A stretch of 64,000 bases of DNA. Origin: Exaiptasia diaphana. Its lineage: Eukaryota; Cnidaria; Anthozoa; Actiniaria; Aiptasiidae. The stretch spans positions 613,169-677,168 of the forward strand of contig NW_018388036.1 in the NCBI RefSeq assembly GCF_001417965.1. The letters run 5' to 3'. Below the pieces are notes generated by a model, which was given only the letters and a program-made list of their open reading frames with translations, did not search any database and was not told the origin of the DNA. Shown here piece after piece: positions 51,283 to 63,695 of this stretch; position 1 is the first letter of the stretch, and the number at the start of each line of letters is the position of its first letter. A program made the position numbers and the translations under genes.

Positions 51283-51925
51283 TTTGTAGAAAAATATAGG
51301 TGATAAAATTATTCTTTTCATACAAAATAGGAGTAATCTCATGAAGAGACCTGTCCCGCCACCATTTTGAAAGCCCACGGTTTTAGTGGTCAGTGATTTT
51401 TCGTGTGGGCACTGATTTTTGGACTTCCTGTGTAAATATAAAAGTTAACTCGTGGATTGCATATCCATACGCTTCTTTGCAGTGAAAATCAATAAAGTTT
51501 TAAACACTGCATTTCAACTCTAGATAACATTCGTAATGATACTTTTGATTCATTATTTCCCTTTTAAAAGAAGTCTACTTATATCCCATTCCGTCCAACT
51601 TCTGCTAGTCGGTAAGGAGAAGCAACTTGCGCATTAATTAAGTTCATTGGAAACGAAAAATCGAAAAGAACTGCGAGACCCTATTCGCTCCTAAGAAGTG
51701 CAGCTATTGACTCCCAACTCGTTACCAGTACACTCGCCCTAACCAGGTCTATTCCACTCCTACAAAACCTGTTATTTTTTTTCTCAAATTCCATTCACAA
51801 CAAGTCAAATCTCATTTTTCACAATTTTATTGCGTTTTTTGTGTTCAGCATTTTTACATTTTAATTGAATTAATGGACCTAGTGTTTGGCGTGCATGGTT
51901 TTAGCAAGTTATGTCTTATCAAATT
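51283..51925. other. spacer between MOGS start and the kinesin 3' end
   Basis: The two genes lie in tandem on the minus strand, 643 bases from stop to start. A minus-strand AATAAA at about 51827 probably ends the kinesin transcript, leaving about 500 bases for the MOGS promoter and 5' UTR. I see no other gene. Confidence 0.55.
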
Positions 51926-54900
51926 TTAATTTTCGTTGTCATTTTTTTCACTTTTAGCTTCAGCTTTTTTCTTATTTAATTTTTTCCTGAATGAAACTCT
52001 AGATGGTGATCCTATGCACGACAGCAGATTTATCTTTTTTCTTTTACGCTTTGTTTTTGCTTGGATTTCTTCTTCTTCGTCTGATTCTATCAATATTTTG
52101 CTGTCTTGGTTCTGCTCATCAATGTTTTCTGCGTTGTTTCTATTGGATGAATTCGGTCGACTCTCGCTCCCTGCCGAGGCTCCATCGGGATCACGTGACA
52201 TATTACGTAGGGGTTCCTCGGAATCGATTGTAAGGTCATTTGACATGATTTCTTCGAAGCTCTTACTCCAAGGGTCTTGATCCTGTGAGTCTGCAGCACT
52301 GGCCTGGCCATCGTTTCTATCGATAGAGAGCCCTGGTGAACTGAGGATAAAGTGGACAAATCGTCGTTATACACAGCTAGTTCAAGAAAGGTTATCAGAG
52401 AATAGATACTGATGATGATAATGATTGAAAGGTATTGTGGGTGACAATTATTAGCTGTCTAGTTAAGTTATATTGCATCGTTTCAATGTAAATTCAGTTA
52501 CCTTGGTGACGTCCAGTCACAGCTCGTTTGACATTCACGGTGATTCACGAGACTTTTTAACTCTGGATCGGTACTCGTTCCTGTGTCTGAAAAAAGATTA
52601 TTTTTTCCACGATATGAGCATTCAAAATACAGCTATTTCAATACAGACTGTCAGAGTGATGCTGGTGGACCATATCCCTTTAAGATCTTTGGTAGTTTGT
52701 CTGTTTCGTGTATGAGTGAATAAGAGGCGTAAGAATGAAATTCCCGTAGCAACTTTCCGTCGTGCAATTACTCATCTTGCAGAAAACATTTTATGAAATA
52801 TCTGCATGCATCATAGAACGAATATAGAGTATAAGGATGTGAAGATAAAAAAAAGAGTTAGTCAGTCGATAGAGTAGATGTCAGCAAATTAACGAAAAGA
52901 ATTGAATAGTGATAAAAATGAAACATGATGAGTTAAACGTGTAAAAGGAAATCACATGCAAGTCATACCTGTTGAATTCGATATTCGTAAGTATTAGTCT
53001 AATTATTATTACCATTACTATACCGTTATTATTATCATTATTAATATTATTTTTATCATTATTCACATTATTATTGTTATTATCATTATCATTAGAGTGA
53101 AGGCATTGATCCTGTGAAATAAAAGTTAATAATTAAACTGTAATAGTCAAATAGACACAAAAGAAAACAATGGAATTATCGAGTAATAACATGTAATAGT
53201 CAAATATGTATTTCACGGGTTCATTGACTTCACTCTATTATATCATATTACTACTATTATTATTATCAATTATTATTAATCATAATTTGTTATGAAAATC
53301 AGTTATTGTTCTTTAAGCACATTGTGTAAGCATAACATAATTTCGTTAGAAGACTCGAAGAACGTTTTGTTACAATTCTTGAGTAATTCTTCAGCGTTGT
53401 TTGTAATACTTGATTAGTTTTACTGTATTTAGATTTAATATAAAAGACAATTGTTTTATATCATATTGACCTTCATTGCATTGCCTATGTCTCGATGTAA
53501 AGTTCAGTAATCCTACAAGAAAGATAATACAAGCTTTATAACAATCGTTTCATCAGAACATTTTAAAACTGCAGTAACTTCTCATAAATAATAAACTATC
53601 AATACTTAGCATATCAACACGTTTTAAACAGCAGTAATACTTTAAAAACGTTTGCGCCAATGCATTTCAAACAGCAGTTATGACTTATAAGGCTCAGAGA
53701 GACAATTTGCGTGATTAGCATTTTGAAGAGCAACAACTCTTTATACGGCTTAGATAGACAACTTCCGCGTCAATACGTTTTAATGACTTATAATGACTTA
53801 TAAGGCTCAGAGAGACAATTTGCGTGATTAGCATTTTGAAGAGCAACAACTCTTTATACGGCTTAGATAGACAACTTCCGCTTCAATACGTTTTAAACAA
53901 TTAAAACATTTTTTAAACTTCGGTAGCAGCATTTAAGGTGCGAAGATCCGCCATGAGGTGCCGTACTATTTGCTATATTATTTTATATCCCAATCAAAGC
54001 GTCTTTAAAGCTACGCAGTGGAAATCCTTAGTCCAGAGCAATGACCAACCTTTTCATGGGTTAAAGGGTTCTAAGTTTAGAGATTAATAACTACTCCGAA
54101 AATCCGGGCGGAAAAAAAGCAAAGAACATCGCTCTGGTTGTTTTAAACGCGCAGCGGAGCCGTCATAAGAAAATATTCTCATTTCATGTTATGAACCCCA
54201 CTAATACGGACAAACCCAGTGTCCGTATTAACCGAGGGTCTTATGAAGTTACCTTTGCGTATTTGATGTTTTATAGACTTGGAGTGGTCGTCCGTCTGAG
54301 CTCCCTGGTCGACCTGCATTGAAAAGATCATAAATTGATAATATAAAGTCAAGTTTTGCTATTACAGTCAATGGTAGACAAAAACTACCAGAACAGTGAG
54401 ACTAGATTCGGTGGAATACATAATGAAACGGTCTATGGTTTGCCAAGGAATGGGAATGGTGTGGGGAAGGGTTAGGGTGGAGAGAGGAGAGGACTCCATT
54501 ACATTTAAAAAACGTTAATTTTCCCACAATTGGGTCAAGGTAGAGTCAAATCCCATCCCTGGGGATCAAAAGCCTTGCAAATAAATGACATTTGAGTCAA
54601 AATTCCCATCTAGAGGTGATCGTAATCGACTTCTTCCGTACCCTGGTGGGGCATTAAGAATACAAATTCCCGTGGGTTTCCCCAACCCTAGGGCAAACCC
54701 CTTATAGGTGCAGAAATGTACCGCAATCCAATAACTACCTTAGTCACCTCCTCCGGTACTAACGTGGCAGACATTTCTGATACTGATTCTCCCTCAAGTT
54801 CATCGTCGTTATGTCGTGCTCTGTTCTGCAGCACTAGTATACAGCTCATAACAGTCTTGTTCACCAGTAACAGATTCACAGCTTGTTCGAGGACGGATAA

Positions 54901-57900
54901 AGGAAGCCCGAGTTCTTGTTCCGACCCAAACTCTTTACTTCCACCTGTCAATCATATTATTCAAATTCATTATAAATTCATGAGTTGTTAGCATAATCGA
55001 CATTGTCTGTTGGTAATTTTAGTAGGGTGGGGATGCGATATGTGGAAGATCAACGAATTTTGCAGAGGTCTCGCAGCTNTAAATAAAAGTCATTGTGATC
55101 GGCTGGCTAGAACAATAGGCTCTATTGTTTATGCCTTGTTCTTTACCAGCAATGTTCTTTGGCGCTGCGACCTGACCCGAATTTTGAATCAATTCGAGAG
55201 GGAAGGTAACGAAAAAATAGACCCCACAAAAAGATGTATGCGCAAACTTGGGTGTTTTGATTAACTAATTAATATAATTAATCAATAAATTAATTGTAAT
55301 AAATGAATTATTTAATATATTAACTAGTTTACCTCTTGATGCTATTTCAGTGCACAGCTTGTCTCGCACACAGTCGAAAAGATATCTCATGACGCGAGGT
55401 GAATCTGCGATAAAACAATACTGCGGTAAATAGCTGTAAGAAATAACAGTAAGCTCGGTAGGGGGCAGCGTAATATCCGTAATACCGAATGTCAACTAAT
55501 GCGCTGTGCCTGTAGTAACAACACCAACAACAACCCAATAAAAACAGCAGCAGCTACAACAAGGCCAACGACAATAGAAATATCAACAGCAGCAAAATAG
55601 CAACAACAGCTGCATAAACAACAGCATCAGCAACAGCAGCAACAACAGCAACAGCAACAAATACAGCGGCAACAACAGTAACAACACCAGCAGCAGCAAC
55701 AACAGTAGCAACAAAAACAACAACAACAGCAACAAAAGCAACAATAACAGCAACAGCAGCAACAACAACAATAACACTAACTACTCACCTTCATCGCCCT
55801 GGTTGAGGTCAACGAGAAAGACGGCCGAGAAAAAGTTGACAGTCTCTCTATCTAGTTCGTTCTTTAACCGCGCCAGCTCCATGTCAAGTGTAGATACTTT
55901 ATCCTTTAAAATCTGCATTTGTTTTATAGATTCATCAATCAAATCTTCGTCGTCCTCTTCCGCCAGTGGAACACAGACATTAGAGCCACCGCCCATTTCC
56001 TTTTGTAAATTCAGCCTAGGGTCGACTGGGGACATTTCACAACCGCTGTCACTTGTTTGCCGGGTATGTCGCGGGCTCAGCGGTTCTTGATCACAGTAAG
56101 AACCCATGCTGGAACTAGTGCCAGACTCCAGGTTATTGTTATCGGCCCAGAAATCACTACTGACTTTAGAACCAATCGTTGACGTCGAACTCGTGCACAG
56201 CGGTTTGTCTTTGCGTTCAATTTCACTTAACAAGTCACGTGATACTTTATGAGATGCTGATTGGATGTGAGGACGTCCATCTGTGCTGCATGATGAGATT
56301 TTGGGTGATGGTGGGAATGTAAAACTTAAGGCGTCACGAATGGAGTCGACACTAGCAATGGAAACAATATCACCTGACTGCACCGCCCTTAAACTATCCA
56401 AGATAAGACCCCCCTTCTCTAATAGATTGATCCCCATATTTTCTAATAATTCATCGTCATAGTCCGCCCAGCCACTGTCTGTAGACCGGGGGGCCGCACC
56501 GCCACAAACGTCCGCTATGTCTTGCATTTGGTACAAAAGCTGAAGGGACATTATTTCAGCAAGGAGCACATTATAAAAAGTTTCAGTGGAAGTACTATCG
56601 ATACAAGGTCCCGCAGGTTGTGGCCCCCTATCAATAACGTCCTCGGAGGGAGACTGGCAAAAAACGTCCCTGAAGTCCTTTTCCTCGCGATGCATTTCCT
56701 CGGCAATCCTTTTCCTCTCCTCTTCGAGTTCACTTTCAAACTTTTGTCTCTCCGACATCTGTATTTCCACAATTCGTTGTTTTTCTGCCTCAAGCAAACT
56801 TTCTATTTTGGATTTTTCTCGTTCTTCAAGTAAAAGAGATCTTCGTTTTTCTTCTTTTAGTTCTTGTTGCAAGCGCTCGATCTCTTTTTGGTGCTCACAG
56901 AGCATGGAGTCATCATGACTATCATTATGTAATGACTTTTCCAATAACGATTCCTGCTCTTTCTCCAAAAGACTCTTCCTTTGCCGTTCTTCTTCAAGAA
57001 GCTTTTGCAGACATTCATTCTCAAGACGTAACTTTTCAGCCTAGAAATTAAACAAACGTTTCAGCGTTGTATGCTATCTTCCAGGGGGGCTATTATAAAG
57101 GGTTGCCATGCCAACTGTAAACTGACACAAAAATGAGGGCAATACCGAACACCGATTTCTAAAATAATCAGAAACCGTACAACCACCAACCGATACGAGG
57201 GCCCCGGCCTTTTCAGGAAGAGCTCAATAAAATGAAATAAAAACGTTGTGCTGAAAAGAGAACAGAACAAACTCAATCCGTGAAATAAAAACTAAACACC
57301 AATTAAATCGGTACATGGCAAGATTTAAAAAAAGCAAATGGTCGAAAAAAAAATATAGGAAGCCACCTTAAAACTCAATGAAATACTTAAATAATACATT
57401 AGTCATAAAAGCTTTGAAATATTACACTAATATACCTATAAAAAACTACACATGCTTAAGTTTTCTGATGTTGTCTCTGGTTTTGATAGAAACAAAGCCA
57501 TTTAGATGACACTTTAACGAGAGTCTGGATTTTAGAACCACTTCCCATGCTATTAGTATACAAGCTTAGCAATAATACAAAGTAGAATGAGAGATGAAAA
57601 TGTCATGTGGAACATGCTTCCGGTTCGAATGCCGATAAAGGCAGTGAAAACACTTAGTGAATGGAACGACAGATTTCGATTATATGACGGGTATAGGAAA
57701 GAAATGGTGACAGCGTAGAATCAGAACCGGAGCTCAATGGAATAAAATAGAAGATGAATGAAATGAGAAGACTAAGGAATCAATCAGACCAGAATGGGAT
57801 CGACCGAATAGAATGGAATCATGTAGAATAGAAAGAGATTAGAATGAAAGCAAATAAAATGGAAGAGATTAGAATAGAATGGGAGAGATTAAAATGGAAG

Positions 57901-60900
57901 CAATGAGAATGGAAGAGGTTACAATGGAATTGATTAGAACAGAATGAGACAAATTAGAATGAAAAAACCCTGAAAATGTTGAGTAAAATAACCTGAAAAT
58001 GTTGAGTAAATTATCATGCTCTATTTTTCACCGCCTCTGATGCTATTTTTCTGTTTTTCTGCTTTTGTTATCACGATCAGGTTGCACTGAGTTCATAAAT
58101 ATATCTGTCCGCTGGTCTGAATATTACCATTTTGGCTTTCAATGTTCAATATAAACAAGATTATGAAAATAAAAAAGCGTAAAAGACAGTTGTGACAGAT
58201 GTTTTAGAAATTCCCCAGCAAGTTAGATTCCTATTTCCTAGTTGTTAATTTCGTTCTTTTCATTTTATTCAATTATACTAATACTTGCTTGGCATGATAA
58301 ATGTCTATTTCCCCTATTGATTTCTTGTAAATGCTTTGAATATTCCCCGGTAATTTATGTTCTTTTTGCCACATGTGATCCTTATTCTTCGATTTATTCA
58401 ATTAAATCACCGATAGGGCAGACTTTTACCATGAATTGCGCCTTTCTTGAATAATAAAATTTCTCGTATATTATTTAGCTATTATATTTTCCTTTTTTTC
58501 TCACTTTTCTTTATAAGTAAAAATAACATAAAATAATATTTTGATGTTGTCTGTGATAACCCAGTTTCGAGTTCTCTTTGCTATTCTGACATGATGTTAT
58601 GTAAACCTCACCTCTTCTCTTGCCAAGTACGTCTGCTCTTCCAACTGCGATTCTTTCTCCGCCAGCTTGGACAGTTGATCACTGTGCAGCCTCAGTACCT
58701 CTTTCTCAAACGACTCTTTCTGGGTCTGTATCTCAAGCTCTAGAACATAAATTAGCATAGGAGTAAAATTCGATTAAAAATCTGAAAAATATTATGGAGA
58801 ATATTTCAAAAATTAAAAGCTTAAGAAAATGGCATTGAATTGATATAGGAAACGTGGATTTAGTGGATTTAGACGCTAGGGTAGATTTGTGAAGGGTGTT
58901 GTTAATATAGATGGGAAGTAAGATTGATAGAAGAGGGAAACAAAAACCATGGAATCGATATGCCAAAACAGTTTAAACTCTTCATTAAAAATTCAACTTG
59001 AGCCTAAATGTCGAAAACATCGATATTTCATCTGTACCTTCCTTAGGTACTCTTCGAGGTAGAAATTTCTCCAGTAGAAGCATTTTCACACTCTAATCGA
59101 CGATCAAACGCTCCCTGAAACTGTCCCGTTTTAACGTAGGCTTTTCCTTGTGTCAAACAGAAACGGGTTCAAACGACCAAGCGATGATAACATGTAGGAA
59201 CAGACAGCGAAAACACCAACATTGAATCGAAACAAGTAGAGTCTGAACTTCCAAATATAGCTGTCGAGAATAGGCGTGAGTGTAGCGCTATTTTTCAAAA
59301 ATATAAATCCTCCAAGACAGCCTCCAACGTTGCTTAAAACAAACGGGTCAGCCGACCATAAACCTTAGGTGCGAGTATTTTTACAGTGAAGCGTTTTGAT
59401 TGGTTAGTCCGACTCCCGTTTAAAATTTCACCGCCGAACAAGCGACATTAGCTGTGACATCACCATCATGTTCGTTGATTATTTTGACCACTGGACACCT
59501 GCACCTGTACCCTTAGTGGCATTAGCCAATCAAAACGCAGGTTCTTATAAACGTTTTATACAAGTAACCAATCAGAGTGCAGCATTCCAAACCAGCTGGT
59601 TGATCTATTATTCAGAGTTCCATTGATGAGCCGATAGAGTTTGTAGTAAGGCTGAATGGAACTTAATTTACAGCTATTATTTCAAGTTACGATGGAAAAC
59701 ACCATAAAAATTACATTTATGACCATGGACATATGACTATTTGCTAAAAGAAAGAACATTTATCATAAGCAATGAAAACTTTCTTAAAGGAAACGAAAAA
59801 TGCAAATACCAAAATATAAACAACATTAATGGGATTCTAATTATTTCATTTAGTATGAAATTACAACTCTATATATGACATATTTTCTCTATTGTTGTTG
59901 TGCTCGGCGCCATTTTGAAAAGTAGCCGTGCCTTTGCGCGCATTGAAGCGAGAAGACGATTAATTTCTTGAAGTGACAGATTCCTTGTTTTACTCAGCTA
60001 GCTCTCTTTGCAGTCTTAGACCATGTTTACATGAGATAGGGTGCCCCTACGTGGTAGGGCTAAATCTTTTGTTTTCTTTTCCCTGGAGGATGTAAAACAA
60101 AGTATTTTGGCCCTACCTTCTGGAAAAAATCACGCGCTTTAAAGATTGTAAATTTGATGTAAATATGATGTAAGTGTCCAAAATTCTGTAAATTTAATGG
60201 AAATCATCAGAATTTTGGACACTTACATCATATTTACATCAAATTTACAACCTTTAAAGCGAGCGATTGTTTCCAAAGCTTTGGCACCCTATCTCATGTA
60301 AACAGGGTCTTAAATGCCATCTTTCTTCAATGCAAAGGTACGCTTACTTTTCAATGATGCCGCAAGAGACTTCAATAGTCGATCTTATTAGTAAAACGTG
60401 TATTATTTGTAAGTGCATTGTCAGATTGCTTGCACAGACTGTCACCTGGTTGACGCTGTTTTTGAAAGGGATGTGAGGGAAAAAACAAACAGTTCAAGCT
60501 CAAACCGTGACGGAAACATCGCTTTTTCGTTTGACAGTAATTCCGCTCCTTTGAACAAAGAATAACACCAGTTTTGCGTCCGAAGATAAACTGATTTTAA
60601 CGCAGGCCTTTGAAAGGAATATCTCCTCTCCTTTGTGGAAAAGTAAATGATAAATGGGTACGACTGGGGTGTGACTTTTATGCCCACGGACCGATAACCT
60701 TCTCTGTAAAATATATAAAAATTTCCGAAAAAAGCATATCTCTACAGTTTTAATTGACCAACTAGGATTTTGGACAGCCTCTAAGGAAAGCACAAACTTT
60801 GATACTTCAAAGATTATTTTGTATTATGTTAAAAAAAAGTTAAGCAGCGGCCATTTTGGTAAGGTGTATATCATTACGTTTTTTGTTTTTTTGATAAATT

Positions 60901-63695
60901 GCCCACACACAGTGGTAATTGAAACTATTGGTCGTCATTCTATTCGTATTGACGTCAATCCGAAGAGCCTCCTTATTCTATAGTAAATAAATCTGGGATT
61001 TGAAGTAAAAATAACACACGAAAATAGATTTGATATAAAAGTGGATCGTGTTACAACAAATATGTTAATAAAATTTCCTGTTATGAATGAAAACACGACA
61101 TGTCTTGTCAAAAACTACTAACTAAAATACATAATAGATCAAAGGAATGCATATTGTATGCCCTCTCGAGGAAAAGCTAAATCCTACTTTTTTTAAATTT
61201 TTGCTCAAGTTATTTTGACAAAGTGTAAACTACACTGAAAACTGCACTTTTATTAAGTGTGACATCAAAGGTATAACATGAAAAAAATTGTTGCACTATG
61301 CGTGACGTCAGAGTACAGCCATGAAAAAATTGTTGCACGCTGACGGTCAAGACATGGAGAATTGTTGGATACCTCTAGGATAATCATTACAATCCGCGCT
61401 TATCAAAAGAAGTAGATTTGACATTTTTTCGAGTAAAACGCTTCCTCATTACCTGGCCATGGAAAATGTGTTTGTTCTATTTTCAAGAGGAAATGCTTAG
61501 TCACTTAATATTTACATTATTGAGAGAATATTTTGCCTTATTTTATGTACATGGATGAACATAATGCTCTCATTACGATGACTTTAGTTTAAATCAAAGA
61601 AAAAAAATACATTTTACAACGCTTGTAAATAATGCCTTGACATTTGGTATGCAGTGTTGCGTTTTCAACAGAGATCCACTACTAACAGTTGTGTAAAAAA
61701 ATAAATTTAACACTAGTAACACACTGCAGTCAGTCTGTTGTTTCACCTACTTTTTTACGGTGTTAAATTTATCTTTTTACACAACTGTTTCTTTAGAAAC
61801 AACAACGCAGCTTACACTAGTTTACCGCTAGTTTCCACCAGCGATCCATTAGGACGAAACCTTGTATTGAATACAGAAACAATAAGACAATTATTATATT
61901 GTTCTGAATACAATGGCGATAAGACCTTGATTGTCGTTTAGCTGCAATTAGTCTTTAATTACTAGATGAACTAAGAGTGAAGTCTGTTGATAAACATCTG
62001 ACAATCTCTATTAAAACTTTTGTCACATTTTTGAATTCAGATTCACGTTCTATCACGTCACCTTATTTTTCTACGAGAAATACACACTATGATCAAAATG
62101 TGTTTTAATTTTGAAAATTTCGTTTTCTAAACGGCTCAAATGATATAACAGTCACTAAGACTTTAGATTCTATACAGAACAAGTTAAATTTTATTTTAGT
62201 TATGGTATCATTATTATTGCGAGTGTTATATATTAAACATTGTTAACATACATTGTCATTTATCATTCTCAACTTCTCAACGAGAAAATATATGCCAATG
62301 AGCCCGCATTTATACATACATAATAAAAGGATTTCAGTCTACTTTTCATAAGTAATTCTTGTTAAATACTTTAAATATCTTCGCTTTTTCACGAGTTGTC
62401 ATTGGTGAAGGTGTTGCCGAAGGTAATACATAACAACACAGCACTTTAAGGTAAACAGAGTTCAGGAAAATAGGAGAAAAAGCTTAATCTATCCACTTGA
62501 ATGAACAAAAACAACCATACCTTGTGCTTCTAGCTGTCGTCGCAAATCAGCAGCCAGTTTGACAAAATCGACCTAAAAGTCAAACGCGAGACAAACATCA
62601 ACATCAAATTATAGCAGGAAGATAGATTATACATAAAACACGCTGGGCGCACGTGGACCGTGTCGAATTACACATCCATTTAGTATGTTAGAACAAGTAC
62701 TTCTTTCCTTGGTCTTCCTGTGGTAAAAAGGAGGAGGGAGGCTGGGGAGGAGGATGAACATTTTATGCAACGTCCTGATTTATGCAAACGTAATCGCAAT
62801 AAACAAGCGAATTCCGTAATTTCAAGAGAAAACATAAGATATCTCGTAAAAGAGATATGGATTGCACCTGTGGATAATGACTTGGTGGTCGAACACTGGG
62901 AAGGGAACAAGAGAGAAGGGCTTCCTACAGCACAAGCGTTTTAAAATTTTACGTAACGACAATTTTCAGGGGGGGTGGAGGGAGCATGAGAACCAGTGTA
63001 GCCAAGCAAACCGAACTTACTTCCATATTAATGTAAGCAGTGTTCTTGATCTTCAAAGCCCTCTGTCCAAATTCTAGAGTACATCGTGTTTCATTGAGGT
63101 CTGCTTTACATGGTGACACACACATCTAGGAAACGTGAATCACAAATGATTAAATCAAGGCTATTGGACAGGAGGAAGATTTTGGCGCTAAAAATGTAGT
63201 ACACTAACGTTCTTTCGCGGGAATATTATGTTATTTAACCGTCGACAGATTAGCTCAATGGTTGAGCATGGGTCTTTACTGCAGGAGGTCACGGGTTTGT
63301 TCCCCGGCCGCATTTAACAAAATGTTCATATTCTGTCCGGTAATCTGAGGTCCAGTCTACTTCCCTTTACTATCAGATTACTATATATGTACTCTATGTT
63401 GGACGTTTAACAAGAGCCACAGCGGTCGGAGGTACGACAATCCTCGGCGTCTATGCTATCAGTGTCTATAAAAATGGAGTTTCAAACTAATTCTAAGATT
63501 CTGATTAAGAGTTGCTGACCACCATCTATCAACCTATTCTGAAAGCACGTTGATCAACTCCGCTCCAACGTCGTACTTACCACGAATATAGTTTTACAGT
63601 TACCACCGAGACTATCTTGAAGCAGTCTGGTCAGTGTTGAATTGCGAAAAGGAATATGCGTTCTGTTGCCCTCTGATAATGCATGGATAGTATTG
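51926..63695 (-). CDS. kinesin-family motor protein, C-terminal 829 residues (motor N-terminus beyond right edge)
   Basis: Kinesins walk on microtubules using ATP. Ten exons join in phase: 63581-63695, 63021-63125, 62521-62572, 58612-58739, 55789-57040, 55333-55404, 54739-54944, 54253-54313, 52502-52586 and 51926-52340. The first three encode the end of an N-terminal motor: [31 protein letters not shown] (microtubule-binding loop and helix), [11 protein letters not shown], then [13 protein letters not shown], as in kinesin-1 relatives. After [17 protein letters not shown] comes a coiled coil of some 150 residues rich in E, K, R and Q. The tail is acidic and Ser-rich ([27 protein letters not shown]), and a basic C-terminus ([17 protein letters not shown]) could bind nucleic acid, microtubules or importins. 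I cannot assign a subfamily. ATP-binding motifs are outside the window. Confidence 0.9.
53001..53092. repeat. (ATT)n-type microsatellite
   Basis: Imperfect TTA/ATT/ATC triplets run for about 90 bases in a kinesin intron. A second ATT tract starts at about 53240, on the other side of the fold-back element at 53093-53237. Confidence 0.85.
53093..53237. repeat. fold-back element set between ATT microsatellites
   Basis: Arms AGAGTGAAGGCATTGATCCT... (53093-53120) and the complement TATTTCACGGGTTCATTGAC... (53210-53237) are about 28 bases with four or so mismatches. Inside, TGTAATAGTCAAATA is present twice. Both flanks are ATT repeats. Confidence 0.7.
53681..53906. repeat. 113-base tandem duplication
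   Basis: Copies starting TGACTTATAAGGCTCAGAGA at 53681 and 53794 are almost identical over about 85 bases or more. More degenerate copies of the CGTTTTAAACAGCAGTAA segment lie between about 53560 and 53680. It is in a kinesin intron. Confidence 0.85.
55513..55777. repeat. imperfect (CAA/CAG)n tract, 11 bases from a kinesin splice donor
   Basis: About 265 bases are almost only CAA and CAG triplets on the plus strand, TTG/CTG on the transcribed sense. Scattered stops rule out a long polyglutamine frame on the plus strand. On the sense strand it gives only an artefactual poly-Leu frame. Exon 55789-57040 ends at 55789, so the tract is the beginning of the following intron. Confidence 0.85.
57720..57965. 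repeat. purine-rich minisatellite (AGATTAGAATGGAAG units)
   Basis: Units of roughly 15-17 bases built from AGATTAGAATGGAAG and AATAGAATGG recur for about 245 bases. The sequence is A/G-rich on the plus strand. It is in a large kinesin intron. Confidence 0.7.
59388..59541. repeat. fold-back element with CCAAT-type arms
   Basis: The arms AAGCGTTTTGATTGGTTA and TAGCCAATCAAAACGCAG are nearly complementary, about 135 bases apart. A further AACCAATCAGAGTGCAGCA follows at about 59567. It lies in a kinesin intron. Confidence 0.6.
60016..60312. repeat. outer fold-back element interrupted by a family 3 MITE
   Basis: The outer arms GTTTACATGAGATAGGGTGCC (with TTAGACCAT before) and the complement GGCACCCTATCTCATGTAAA match for about 30 bases. 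Between them lies the complete family 3 copy at 60120-60276. The order implies that the family 3 MITE inserted later. Confidence 0.8.
60120..60276. repeat. fold-back MITE family 3, copy 2
   Basis: It matches 21449-21633: TGGAAAAAATCACGCGC, CTTTAAAGATTGTAAATTTG and TAAGTGTCCAAAATTCTG, with complementary right arm. The loop differs from copy 1 (ATCATCAGAATTTTGG against TGATGTAAATT), so the two copies are not recent twins. Confidence 0.85.
61684..61790. repeat. fold-back element
   Basis: The arms AACAGTTGTGTAAAAAAATA and TATCTTTTTACACAACTGTT continue through TTTAACAC/GTGTTAAA, about 30 bases in all. The outer segment ACAACTGTTTCTTTAGAAA recurs at about 870-890 in SMC3, so a relic of the same family may sit there. 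Confidence 0.65.
63240..63312 (+). repeat. tRNA-like sequence, probably a SINE head or tRNA relic
   Basis: It has an A-box-like TTAGCTCAATGG with a D-arm pairing GCTC/GAGC, and a B-box-like CGGGTTTGTTCCCCGG able to form a T-arm. These are at tRNA spacing. The anticodon stem does not pair and the acceptor stem is poor, so it is not a working tRNA. Pol III-derived SINEs look like this. A SINE body could continue to about 63480. A second copy was not found in the window. Confidence 0.45.

Noticed and set aside
51283-51378. Upstream ATG (MGFQNGG) as MOGS start
   Set aside because: The downstream MARQRRGK matches the family N-terminus; the 32 extra residues look like 5' UTR.
55583-55777. 64-codon poly-leucine frame on the minus strand
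   Set aside because: It is the reverse reading of the CAA/CAG tract and lies in an intron.
63240-63312. Functional tRNA gene
   Set aside because: The anticodon stem does not pair and the acceptor stem is poor.
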